The notes below the pieces were generated by a model, which saw only the letters and a list, made by a program, of their open reading frames with translations, made no database searches and was not told the DNA's origin. Positions 9,229 through 16,999 of a DNA stretch of 64,000 nucleotides are shown here, piece by piece. A program made the translations under genes and the position numbers. Positions within the stretch are counted from its first letter, which is position 1, and every line of letters starts with the position of its first letter. The DNA lies in assembly GCF_002211365.1 (NCBI RefSeq), contig NZ_LOKZ01000023.1:329021-393020 (forward strand), in the 5' to 3' direction. The stretch is from Rhizobium sp. R711. Lineage in GTDB: Bacteria > Pseudomonadota > Alphaproteobacteria > Rhizobiales > Rhizobiaceae.

Positions 9229-10092
9229 CTATTTCGTCCTTCCCGCAAGGCCACGCGGGAAAATGCAGATGATGGCAATGACCGCGAGATAGAAGAAGAA
9301 TTCGCCGAACTCCGGCATCAGGTAGCGTCCGGTCGTGTCAATGCCACCAAGCAGGAGACAGGCCGCGAGCGCTCCCGGGATGGACCCTGCGCCGCCCACC
9401 GAAACCACGACGAGGAAGGTCACCATATATCGAAGCGCATAATAGGGTTCGACCGGCAGCATCTCCGCGCCGACGACGCCGCCAAAGGCAGCAAGCCCGA
9501 CAGCGACGGCAAAGCTCAGCGCATAAATGACTTCGGTGCGTACGCCGAGCGCTGCCGCCATGGCGGCATTGTCGACTGAGGCGCGCAGCTTGACGCCGAA
9601 GCTCGTCCTTTCGATTGCGTACCAAAGGCCGCCGGCAACGGCAAGACCACACAGGATGGCAAAGAGGCGATGGACGGGGATCGTGCGGAAACCGAGATCA
9701 GCGGAACCCTGAAGGTCTTGCGGCAAAGGGATTGTTTTCAGGGTCGGACCGAAAACGTAATTGGCAATGCCGATAATGCAGAAGGTGATGCCAATCGTCA
9801 TCAGCACCTGCGTCAGCTCCGGCGCTCCGTAGATGCGTCTGTAGAGAAAACGTTCGATCGGAATCGCGATGATGACCGTTCCAATGACCGCGGCGATCAC
9901 TGCAACGCCGTAGCCGAGCCCGAGATCGCGTGCCGCATAGGACGCAATGTAGCCGCCGATCATGGCAAAGGCGCCGTGCGCGAGATTGACGACGCGCATC
10001 AATCCCATCGTCACCGACAGCCCGATCGAGATGACGAACAGCACCATGCCATAGGCAAGCGCATCGACGGCTATGCTGAAGACTGTTTGCAT
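9229..10092 (-). CDS. Liv-type ABC transporter permease (LivH-like)
   Basis: A permease of about 287 residues. The stretches SVTMGLMRVVNLAHGAF and ALGVRTEVIYALSFAVA are typical of LivH. The frame is open from 10161, but the Met at 10092 starts the usual hydrophobic first helix (MQTVFSIAVDALAYG) and is chosen. It lies downstream of the binding-protein gene and directly before livM, in the standard K-H-M-G-F order. Confidence 0.88.
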   Translation of the reverse strand: MQTVFSIAVDALAYGMVLFVISIGLSVTMGLMRVVNLAHGAFAMIGGYIASYAARDLGLGYGVAVIAAVIGTVIIAIPIERFLYRRIYGAPELTQVLMTIGITFCIIGIANYVFGPTLKTIPLPQDLQGSADLGFRTIPVHRLFAILCGLAVAGGLWYAIERTSFGVKLRASVDNAAMAAALGVRTEVIYALSFAVAVGLAAFGGVVGAEMLPVEPYYALRYMVTFLVVVSVGGAGSIPGALAACLLLGGIDTTGRYLMPEFGEFFFYLAVIAIICIFPRGLAGRTK

Positions 10093-10192
10093 GAGGCTAT
10101 CCCGATGCTGTTGGAGCGGCCGGCATTGCGGTGCTTTAAGCGCGCCTGGCGCTACAAGCATTTTCTGGTACCGCTGCAGATATCAGAGGCCT

Positions 10193-11365
10193 TTACTTCG
10201 CAGCCGCAAGGCCAGGGTCGCCCTGCTTCTCGAATGTCTGGACTTCCTTGTTATAATAAGTGCCATCATCGGCCTTGGTCACTTCACGCAGATAGATGTT
10301 CTGCGTGATGTGGCGGCTTTCCGGATCGATTAAGACCGGACCCCGCGGGCTGACCCACGTCAAACCCTTGACGGCGTCGACGGCCTTTGCCGCGTCCTGC
10401 TTGCCGCCAGTTGCTTCGATCATCTTGTAGATAACATGCATGCCGTCATAGGCGCCGACGGCCGGGAAAGACAGCTCTGCCTTGTTGCCGATTGCCTTGG
10501 CCGCAGCTTCGACGAACGCCTTGTTTTCAGGAGAGTCATGCGAGACCGCGTAATGGAAGCTCGTCCTTATGCCGAGCGCTGCATCGCCAAGTGCGGGAAG
10601 GTCGGATTCCTGCGTCAGGTCGCCCGGCGCGAAGAACTTGATGCCGGCAGCCTTGAGGCCGTTTTCGTTGTAGGCCTTGACGAAGCCGAGCGTGGTCGGA
10701 CCGGACGGCAGGAAAGCGAAAACGCCCTGAGCGCCGGAATCCTTGATGCGCTGCATGATCGGGCTGAAATCGTTTGTCGACAGTGGCATGCGGATCGCCT
10801 CGACGACCTGACCGCCTTCCTTCTCGAAGGCTGCCTTGAAGGCATTTTCCGCGTCGACGCCCGGACCATAGTCGCTGACAACCGAAATGACCTTGCTGAC
10901 GCCAGCATCGTGGGCAACCTTGGCGATCGGCGTCGAGGTCTGCCACGTCGTGAACGAGGTGCGCACCACGAGCGGGCTCTTCGTCACGATCGCCGATGTG
11001 GCCGCGTTCATGATGACGAGCGGCGTATTCGCCTGCTTGAGAATCGGTGTCACGGCCATGGCGTCAGGCGTGAAATAAAAGCCAGCCAGGTACTGGACCT
11101 TTTCCTTGACGACCAGTTCCTGCGCCAGTGCCTTGGACTGCGCCGGATCAGCCGCTGGAAGATCGCGATAGATCACTTCCACGGTATTGTCGCCGACTTT
11201 GTTGCCATTGAGCGCCATGTAAGCATCGATGCCAGCCTTGAAGTTCTTGCCTTGCAAGGCGAATGGACCGGAGAACGGCCCGACGACGCCAACCTTGATG
11301 GTATCGGCATAGGCCGCTGTGCTCATGACAATTGCCGCAACGGCGGCCAGGACAAACCGTTTCAT
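10193..11365 (-). CDS. ABC transporter substrate-binding protein, Liv/aromatic acid type
   Basis: A 390-residue periplasmic binding protein with a cleavable signal (MKRFVLAAVAAIVMSTAAYA) followed by the type I fold start IKVGVVGPFSGPFALQG. The chosen ATG has a GGGAGG site seven bases upstream; the frame itself opens four codons earlier. It heads the importer operon. In S. meliloti a PcaQ-controlled ABC importer of protocatechuate is known, and this system has a PcaQ-like box upstream and the pca operon next door. A 4-hydroxybenzoate or protocatechuate ligand is therefore likely but inferred. Confidence 0.85.
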   Translation of the reverse strand: MKRFVLAAVAAIVMSTAAYADTIKVGVVGPFSGPFALQGKNFKAGIDAYMALNGNKVGDNTVEVIYRDLPAADPAQSKALAQELVVKEKVQYLAGFYFTPDAMAVTPILKQANTPLVIMNAATSAIVTKSPLVVRTSFTTWQTSTPIAKVAHDAGVSKVISVVSDYGPGVDAENAFKAAFEKEGGQVVEAIRMPLSTNDFSPIMQRIKDSGAQGVFAFLPSGPTTLGFVKAYNENGLKAAGIKFFAPGDLTQESDLPALGDAALGIRTSFHYAVSHDSPENKAFVEAAAKAIGNKAELSFPAVGAYDGMHVIYKMIEATGGKQDAAKAVDAVKGLTWVSPRGPVLIDPESRHITQNIYLREVTKADDGTYYNKEVQTFEKQGDPGLAAAK

Positions 11366-11479
11366 AAAACCTCCCATTGACGACGGCGCACTCCTACGCC
11401 GGATTAGCCCAGAGCTAAAATCTCAGCGATAGTGTCTCATTCAAAACGGTAATGTAAAATGAAATAAAAGCCGAATATC

Positions 11480-11495
11480 ATACATCCAGGGTTAT
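11480..11495. promoter_or_regulatory. Candidate PcaQ-binding site for the Liv-type importer
   Basis: On the minus strand this reads ATAACC-CTGG-ATGTAT. The first half is identical to the published PcaQ consensus half-site (ATAACC-N4-GGTTAA); the second half keeps only the outer bases. It is centred about 120 bases upstream of the binding-protein start and overlaps the last codon of pcaB. The position suits a LysR-type activator. Confidence 0.5.
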
Positions 11496-12544
11496 GAGTT
11501 GCGCTGCCCAATGCGTTTGATGTTGCCGGCCAGTTCAAGCGCCAGACGAAGCGAAGCGGCGGTCGCCATGACCATTTGCGGGAGTATCAGCCATTCAAGC
11601 ATCCAGGCGGAGCCCGATCGCTCCTGTTCATGGACCAGCGCCTGATGGCAACCCGAAAGCTGGGTTGCATTGAAGCGTGCAAGGGCAACCAGTGTTTCAG
11701 CCGCAACCGGATTGTGCTTGTGCGCCATGGCGGACGAACCGCCGCCGCCGGCAAGTTCGATCTCATCGCCGGCCTGCGCCAGAAGCGCAATATCCTGACC
11801 GACCTTGCCGAGGCTGCCACTGATGAGCGAAAGCAGATTGGCGAAATCTGCGATCATGCCGCGTTGGCTTTGCCATTGCCGCGTGTCGGAAAGGCCGAGC
11901 TCCTGGGCAAGGGCAGCGCGTATTGCCGGCGCCTGATCCTGAAGCTTGTCGAGCGTGCCAGCAGCGCCGCCAAACTGGACAGGAAACCGCTGTTCGGTCA
12001 GCCGGTCGCGATAGCCATCAAGGGGTGCCTGCCAGGCTCGAAGACGATCCGACACGGTGATTGGGATTGCCGCCTGCATGCGGGTCCGTCCCATCAGGAC
12101 TTTCCGTCCAAACCGGGCGTCGAGATCGTCGAACGACCTGGCAAGATGCGAGAGCCGATTTGAAAACAAAAACGCGACAGCCTTCAGCCGAAGCATCAGA
12201 CTGGTGTCGATGACATCCTGGCTGGTGGCACCGAGGTGAACACAATCCAAATGCGGGCTTCCGACTGCCTTGCGAAGCTGTTTGACGAGATCGGCAACAA
12301 CAACTCCATCGCGAGCCGTACCGGCCCTCAGTTGCGTCCGATCCGGCTCGAACGTCGCGCAAACGGTGTCGATATGGCGTGCGGCCTCGTGCGAAATCAC
12401 ACCATGGACAGCCTCGGCTCTCGCGAGTGCTGCTTCAAATCCGAGCATGGCGCGAATATCCGCCTGCGCGGAGAAATATGGCGCCGTCTCGTCGTCGCCG
12501 ACAAGACCGGAGAGAAAGGGATGGTCGAAGGCTGAGATTGTCAT
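11492..12544 (-). CDS. pcaB: 3-carboxy-cis,cis-muconate cycloisomerase
   Basis: A 350-residue member of the fumarase/aspartase superfamily. It turns 3-carboxy-cis,cis-muconate into 4-carboxymuconolactone in the protocatechuate branch of the beta-ketoadipate pathway. The signature GGGGSSAMAHKHNPV (about 268-282) is the superfamily signature loop with its catalytic Ser. The frame is open from 12697, but the Met at 12544 (MTISAFDHPFLSG) is the family start. It is the last gene of pcaDCHGB, 73 bases after pcaG. Some PcaB proteins are about 450 residues; the shorter rhizobial form fits here. Confidence 0.93.
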   Translation of the reverse strand: MTISAFDHPFLSGLVGDDETAPYFSAQADIRAMLGFEAALARAEAVHGVISHEAARHIDTVCATFEPDRTQLRAGTARDGVVVADLVKQLRKAVGSPHLDCVHLGATSQDVIDTSLMLRLKAVAFLFSNRLSHLARSFDDLDARFGRKVLMGRTRMQAAIPITVSDRLRAWQAPLDGYRDRLTEQRFPVQFGGAAGTLDKLQDQAPAIRAALAQELGLSDTRQWQSQRGMIADFANLLSLISGSLGKVGQDIALLAQAGDEIELAGGGGSSAMAHKHNPVAAETLVALARFNATQLSGCHQALVHEQERSGSAWMLEWLILPQMVMATAASLRLALELAGNIKRIGQRNS

Positions 12545-12617
12545 CGGTGTCTTTCTTGCAGGAGCCGATAACTGCGCCTGCAATCGTCGCGTTGCAAGGT
12601 CCTCCGCACTGCCAGCG

Positions 12618-13232
12618 TCAGATATCCAGGAACACGGTCTCCCTGTCGCCTTGCAGCCTGATGTCGAAGGTGTAGGTCGAGCCCTCGCGAACGGCAATCA
12701 GCGTGTCGACGCGCTCCCGGTGCTCGATGCGCAGGAGCAGCGGATCGGCGTTGTTTGCCTTCCCCTCCTCGGGAAAATACATGCGCGTGTGCAGGCCGAT
12801 GTTGATGCCGCGGGCAACGATCCAAAAGGTGATGTGCGGCGCCATCTTGCGGCCGTCCTTGAATGGAACGGGACCTGGCTTGACGGTGTCGAAGATGTAA
12901 ACGCCGTCTTCGGTCCTCGTCGGACAGCGGCCCCAGCCGGCAAAGTTCGGATCTGCCGTGCCACCCATTTCAGATGGGCTGTTATAGAGGCCGGCGCTGT
13001 CGGCCTGCCAGATTTCGATGACGGCATCGCGCACCGGCGCGCCGGCACCATCAAGAACGCGGCCGGTCACCGTGATGCGCTCGCCGAGTGTCTTGTCGTT
13101 GACCATCACCGTGCCGAGGTCGGTCTCATAGACGCCGTTGATATCACAGAAGTTCGGGGTCAATCCGATATGGACGTAGGGGCCCGCCGTCTGCGAGGGC
13201 GTTTCCTTCAGGTAGCCGAGTTCCTGTACCAT
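12618..13232 (-). CDS. pcaG: Protocatechuate 3,4-dioxygenase alpha subunit
   Basis: The 204-residue alpha subunit of the non-heme Fe(III) intradiol dioxygenase that opens protocatechuate to 3-carboxy-cis,cis-muconate. It contains the intradiol-family stretches VIEIWQADSAGLYN and APHITFWIVARGINIG. The catalytic iron ligands lie in the beta subunit, as usual. Its start overlaps the pcaH stop (TGATG), consistent with stoichiometric expression of the two subunits. Confidence 0.95.
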   Translation of the reverse strand: MVQELGYLKETPSQTAGPYVHIGLTPNFCDINGVYETDLGTVMVNDKTLGERITVTGRVLDGAGAPVRDAVIEIWQADSAGLYNSPSEMGGTADPNFAGWGRCPTRTEDGVYIFDTVKPGPVPFKDGRKMAPHITFWIVARGINIGLHTRMYFPEEGKANNADPLLLRIEHRERVDTLIAVREGSTYTFDIRLQGDRETVFLDI

Positions 13233-13981
13233 CAGTTCCCCTCCTTGCGGTTTTCGAACATGGTCGAGCGGCGCCCGCGCAGGACGATGTCGAACTTGTA
13301 GGCGCGCGCATCCATTGGGATTGTGTTGCCCCAGTCGAGTGGTGCAATCAATTGCTCAATGGCCCGCTTGTCCGGGATCGTGCCGACGATCGGGCATTTC
13401 CAGATCATTGGATCCCCCTCGAAATACATCTGCGTGATGAGACGCTGTGCAAAGCCGTGGCCGAAGATCGAAAAGTGGATGTGGGCCGGCCGCCAGTCGT
13501 TGACGCCATTCGGCCAGGGATAGGCACCCGGACGAACGGTCCGAAACGCATAACCGCCGTCATCGTCGGTTATGCAGCGCCCGCAGCCGCCGAAATTCGG
13601 ATCGATGGCAGCGAGATAGGTTTCTTTCTTATGGCGGTAGCGGCCGCCGGCATTTGCCTGCCAGAACTCGACAAGGGCAGCCGGTACCGGACGTCCGCGC
13701 TCATCGAGCACGCGACCATGAACGACGATGCGTTCACCGATGGCACTCTCGCCTGGCTTGGCAAAGTTGTGAATGAGATCATTGTCGAGCTCGCCAATGA
13801 CAGAATGGCCGAAGACCGGCCCTGTGATCTCCGAGATCGTCCCGTCGAGTGATAGTAAGGCTCGCTGCGGCGAGCGCAAAACCGAGGTCTTGTAGCCGGG
13901 GGTAAGGGCAGGCGCGTGCCACGCGCGGTCGCGGGCAAAGAAGGCACCGGTTTCAGGCTTGTTGTTGGTGAGGTCGGACAT
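13232..13981 (-). CDS. pcaH: Protocatechuate 3,4-dioxygenase beta subunit
   Basis: The 249-residue iron-bearing subunit. The intradiol signature VHGRVLDERGRPVPAALVEF is followed by GGRYRHKK, where the first Tyr ligand sits. AYPWPNGVNDWRPAHIHFSI carries the His ligands, and a second Tyr follows in TQMYFEGDP. It pairs with PcaG in the cytoplasm. The gene lies between pcaC (13 bases) and pcaG (one-base overlap). Confidence 0.95.
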   Translation of the reverse strand: MSDLTNNKPETGAFFARDRAWHAPALTPGYKTSVLRSPQRALLSLDGTISEITGPVFGHSVIGELDNDLIHNFAKPGESAIGERIVVHGRVLDERGRPVPAALVEFWQANAGGRYRHKKETYLAAIDPNFGGCGRCITDDDGGYAFRTVRPGAYPWPNGVNDWRPAHIHFSIFGHGFAQRLITQMYFEGDPMIWKCPIVGTIPDKRAIEQLIAPLDWGNTIPMDARAYKFDIVLRGRRSTMFENRKEGN

Positions 13982-13993
13982 GACATGTGCCTT

Positions 13994-14398
13994 TCAGGCC
14001 GGCTTTGCGGCGTCCATCTGTTCGAAAACGTGCTTGGCGATCTTGATGGCGTGGTTGGCTGCGGGAACGCCGGCGTAAATTGCCACGTGCAGAAGTGCCT
14101 CGCAGATGTCATCTCGTGAGGCGCCAGTATTGGCGGTGGCGCGCACATGCATCGCCACCTCGTCATCCTGCCCGAGTGCAGCAAGGAGGGCGATGGTGAC
14201 GATAGAGCGTTCGCGGCGCGTCAGCGCAGGCCGCGACCAGACGTGGCCCCAGGCGGCTTCCGTGATCAGGTCCTGAAAAGGCCGGTCGAATGGCGTCGAA
14301 CTTGCTTCGGCCCGATCGACATGGGCATCACCCAACACGGCTCGACGTGTCGCCATCCCTTGCTCAAAGCGCTCCGACGGCTCGTGGAGTTCACTCAT
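13994..14398 (-). CDS. pcaC: 4-carboxymuconolactone decarboxylase
   Basis: The 134-residue protein belongs to the CMD/AhpD fold family; TRRERSIVTIALLAALGQ and YAGVPAANHAIKIAKHVF are conserved stretches. It converts 4-carboxymuconolactone to beta-ketoadipate enol-lactone. The frame stays open upstream to 14746 within pcaD, but the Met at 14398 overlaps the pcaD stop by four bases and gives the normal length. It is separate from pcaD here, unlike the fused PcaL of some actinobacteria. Confidence 0.93.
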   Translation of the reverse strand: MSELHEPSERFEQGMATRRAVLGDAHVDRAEASSTPFDRPFQDLITEAAWGHVWSRPALTRRERSIVTIALLAALGQDDEVAMHVRATANTGASRDDICEALLHVAIYAGVPAANHAIKIAKHVFEQMDAAKPA

Positions 14399-15204
14399 GG
14401 GCTCTTTTCTCCGTGCAATGCAAAATCGATGAACGCGCGGATAATTGCCGTCAGCGCCTCGGGCTGCTCCACGCAAGGGATATGGCCGGCGTCGCGAATG
14501 ATCTCGAAGCGGGCGTTGGGAATGAGCTTGGCCGTCGATTTCACCAGGTCCGGCGGCGTCGAACCGTCCTGATCGCCAACGACGCAGATCGTCGGAACGC
14601 TTATCTTGGCGGCGGCCTCGGTGTAGTCGGCATCCCGGACTGCTTCGCAGGTGGCGAGATAGCCTTCCACCGGCTGGCGAACGAGCATATTGGCGTAGCC
14701 GTGATAGGCCGTATTCTCGGGTCGCCGGAACGTCGGCGTAAACCACAACTTCATGACGCCATCGACAATGCTGCCGATACCCTTGCTGGCCACGGTTGCA
14801 ATCCGCGTATTCCAGCTATCGTTGGTACCGATCTTGTGCGCGGTATCGCAAAGGATCAGTCCCTGCACCATGTCAGGACGGGCCTTGTAAAGCGCCTGGG
14901 CAATCAAGCCGCCCACCGAAAGCCCACAGAAGAAGGCCTGCTTGACCGCCAGAAGATCGAGCAGTCCAGCAAGATCGGAAGCATGATCTTCGATCGAATA
15001 GGGAACCTGACCGACATCGGAAAGCCCGTGGCCACGCTTGTCATAGACTACGATCGCGTAATCTCCGGCCAGTCGCATGATCACGTCGCGCCAGATGCGG
15101 AAATCGGTACCAAGCGAATTGACAAAGACAATGACCGGCCTGTCGGCGGGACCGCCGATCAGCTGATAATGGATCGCGATGTCGTTGATACGAGCAAACT
15201 GCAT
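14395..15204 (-). CDS. pcaD: 3-oxoadipate enol-lactonase
   Basis: A 269-residue alpha/beta hydrolase that opens the enol-lactone to beta-ketoadipate. The nucleophile elbow reads CGLSVGG (GxSxG), the acid lies near VVGDQDGSTPP, and the His lies in RDAGHIPCVEQPE. The Met at 15204 is preferred over the open-frame start at 15282 because a GAGGAG site lies about eight bases upstream. It is the first gene of pcaDCHGB, divergent from pcaQ across an intergenic region holding a PcaQ-type palindrome. Confidence 0.94.
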   Translation of the reverse strand: MQFARINDIAIHYQLIGGPADRPVIVFVNSLGTDFRIWRDVIMRLAGDYAIVVYDKRGHGLSDVGQVPYSIEDHASDLAGLLDLLAVKQAFFCGLSVGGLIAQALYKARPDMVQGLILCDTAHKIGTNDSWNTRIATVASKGIGSIVDGVMKLWFTPTFRRPENTAYHGYANMLVRQPVEGYLATCEAVRDADYTEAAAKISVPTICVVGDQDGSTPPDLVKSTAKLIPNARFEIIRDAGHIPCVEQPEALTAIIRAFIDFALHGEKSP

Positions 15205-15330
15205 GGCGGATCTCCTCTCCGCACCGATCTCCCCCAAGCCGCAATCGACTGGCCAAGAGAGTCTGCACAGACCCAGCTTCAAACTGGATGTTTAATCTGG
15301 TTAGGTAAAATGATATTTCGTGGCATTTCA

Positions 15331-15346
15331 ATAACTCGGGAGTTAT
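15331..15346. promoter_or_regulatory. PcaQ-type operator between pcaD and pcaQ
   Basis: ATAACT-CGGG-AGTTAT is a perfect 6+4+6 inverted repeat matching the form of the PcaQ consensus (ATAACC-N4-GGTTAA). It lies about 127-142 bases upstream of the pcaD start and just before pcaQ. It overlaps a candidate pcaQ start at 15345, which argues for the later start at 15354 and fits autoregulation. Confidence 0.7.
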
Positions 15347-15353
15347 GAAAACC

Positions 15354-16280
15354 ATGATCGACAATCGCGTCAAGTTTCGTCATCTGCAGACATTTGTCGA
15401 GGTCGCTCGCCAGAAAAGCGTGATGAAAGCAGCCGAACTGCTGAATGTCAGCCAGCCGGCGGTGACGAAGACGATCCGCGAGCTGGAAGACGTGCTGGGT
15501 GTTGCCGTATTCGAGCGCGATGGACGCGGTATCAGGATCACCCGGTATGGCGACGTCTTTCTCCGTCACGCGGGGGCGGCGCTGACAGCACTGCGCCAAG
15601 GGCTCGATTCGGTTTCGCAGGAGCGCTTCGGCGAGGCGCCGCCGATCCGCATCGGCGCATTGCCGACGGTATCGACGCGGATCATGCCCCGCGCCATGGA
15701 GCTTTTCCTCAAGGAGAATACCTGGAGCCGCATCAAGATCGTAACAGGCGAGAATGCAGTGCTTCTGGAGCAGTTGCGTGTGGGAGATCTCGATCTCGTC
15801 GTCGGACGCCTGGCCGGCGCCGAAAAGATGGCGGGCTTCTCCTTCGAGCATCTCTATTCCGAACAGGTCGTCTTTGCCGTTCGTGCCGGTCATCCGCTCC
15901 TGACGTCGCGCCAGTCCCTGTTTGCGAACCTCAGCGAATACACAGTGCTGATGCCTACACGCGCCTCGATCATCCGCCCCTTTGTCGAAAGCTTTTTGAT
16001 TGCCAACGGCGTGGCGAGCCTGCCGAACCAGATCGAGACGGTTTCGGATTCCTTCGGTCGCGCCTTCGTACGTTCGAGCAACGCCATCTGGATCATCTCC
16101 ACGGGCGTCGTCGCCACCGACATTGCCGACGGTTTGCTTGAAGTCCTGCCAATCGACACCAGCGAGACAAAAGGGCCGGTTGGGTTGACGATGCGCACTG
16201 ACGCAATCCCCTCGCTGCCGCTCTCGATCCTGATGCAGACGTTGCGGGAAGCAGCAACGGAGGTTGCCGCGAAAGCCTGA
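15354..16280 (+). CDS. pcaQ: LysR-type activator of protocatechuate genes
   Basis: A 308-residue LysR-family regulator whose N-terminal helix-turn-helix includes MKAAELLNVSQPAVTKTIRE, followed by an effector domain. In Agrobacterium and Sinorhizobium, PcaQ activates pcaDCHGB in response to the pathway intermediate beta-carboxy-cis,cis-muconate. The ATG at 15354 (MIDNRVKFRHLQTF) is chosen over 15345 because the earlier ATG is inside the operator palindrome, and this N-terminus is what I recall for PcaQ proteins. The divergent arrangement with pcaD is the standard rhizobial one. Confidence 0.93.
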   Translation: MIDNRVKFRHLQTFVEVARQKSVMKAAELLNVSQPAVTKTIRELEDVLGVAVFERDGRGIRITRYGDVFLRHAGAALTALRQGLDSVSQERFGEAPPIRIGALPTVSTRIMPRAMELFLKENTWSRIKIVTGENAVLLEQLRVGDLDLVVGRLAGAEKMAGFSFEHLYSEQVVFAVRAGHPLLTSRQSLFANLSEYTVLMPTRASIIRPFVESFLIANGVASLPNQIETVSDSFGRAFVRSSNAIWIISTGVVATDIADGLLEVLPIDTSETKGPVGLTMRTDAIPSLPLSILMQTLREAATEVAAKA

Positions 16281-16349
16281 GCGACCCTGTTCCCGATACG
16301 GCCTGCGTGGTATCGTCAAGCTCGTGCAACTGCGCGTGGGAGCCACACT

Positions 16350-16778
16350 ATGGGAAGTGCAGCCGCGTTACACGGAACCTGGCGAATGGTGTCTTGGAAA
16401 CGCAGGATCGCAGCGTCCGGCATCGTTTCAGACGCGATGGGACCAGACCCGATCGGTTTCTTGTCGTACCAACCCGACGGCAGAATGATGGCATTGGTCG
16501 TCAGCAGCGAACGGCCAGTCTCCAACGGCAAGATGCCGACGGATTCCGAAAAGGTTGCTCTGTTCGATAGCATGCTCGCCTATGCCGGTACCTACACCTT
16601 CGATAACGGCCGCGTTATCCACCATGTCGATGCCAGCTGGAATCCGGCATGGGGCGTGACCGACCTGATCAGGCCTTTCTCCATCGACGGCAGCAGGCTG
16701 GTGATCAGGGGCGCGCCGGGCGTGGATCCCACGACTGGTGAGGAAGTCGTTTACGAACTCGAATTCCGCAAGATATGA
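16350..16778 (+). CDS. Lipocalin-like domain protein
   Basis: The 142-residue protein reads like the lipocalin-like domain family (PF13924). GTWRMVSW opens the barrel, and PIGFLSYQPDGRMMALVVS and AYAGTYTFDNGRVIHHVDAS are typical strands. Such proteins are common in rhizobia and of unknown function; binding of a small hydrophobic ligand is presumed. It lies 69 bases after pcaQ in the same direction and could share its transcript. No signal peptide is evident. Confidence 0.75.
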   Translation: MGSAAALHGTWRMVSWKRRIAASGIVSDAMGPDPIGFLSYQPDGRMMALVVSSERPVSNGKMPTDSEKVALFDSMLAYAGTYTFDNGRVIHHVDASWNPAWGVTDLIRPFSIDGSRLVIRGAPGVDPTTGEEVVYELEFRKI

Positions 16779-16999
16779 GCCGTCCGCCGAGCGTCGCCCA
16801 AATGCCTCCAAAATTGGCGGCTGCAGCGGTTGACGGCACGAGCCACGCATGCTCCTTCTTTCGACATGGTCCGTCTGCGAAGAGAGCTTCATGTCCAGAT
16901 GTTTGAGAGATCTTGTGGCGAGCGGCGGAGGCGAATGGCGGCCCGGCTTGCGCAACGCGGCTGAACGCCTGGCCAACTCAGTTTTCGTCGAGGCTTGCA

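Noticed and set aside
15345..15353. ATG at 15345 as the pcaQ start
   Set aside because: It lies within the PcaQ-type palindrome and has its purine-rich stretch only two bases away; the ATG at 15354 gives the expected N-terminus.
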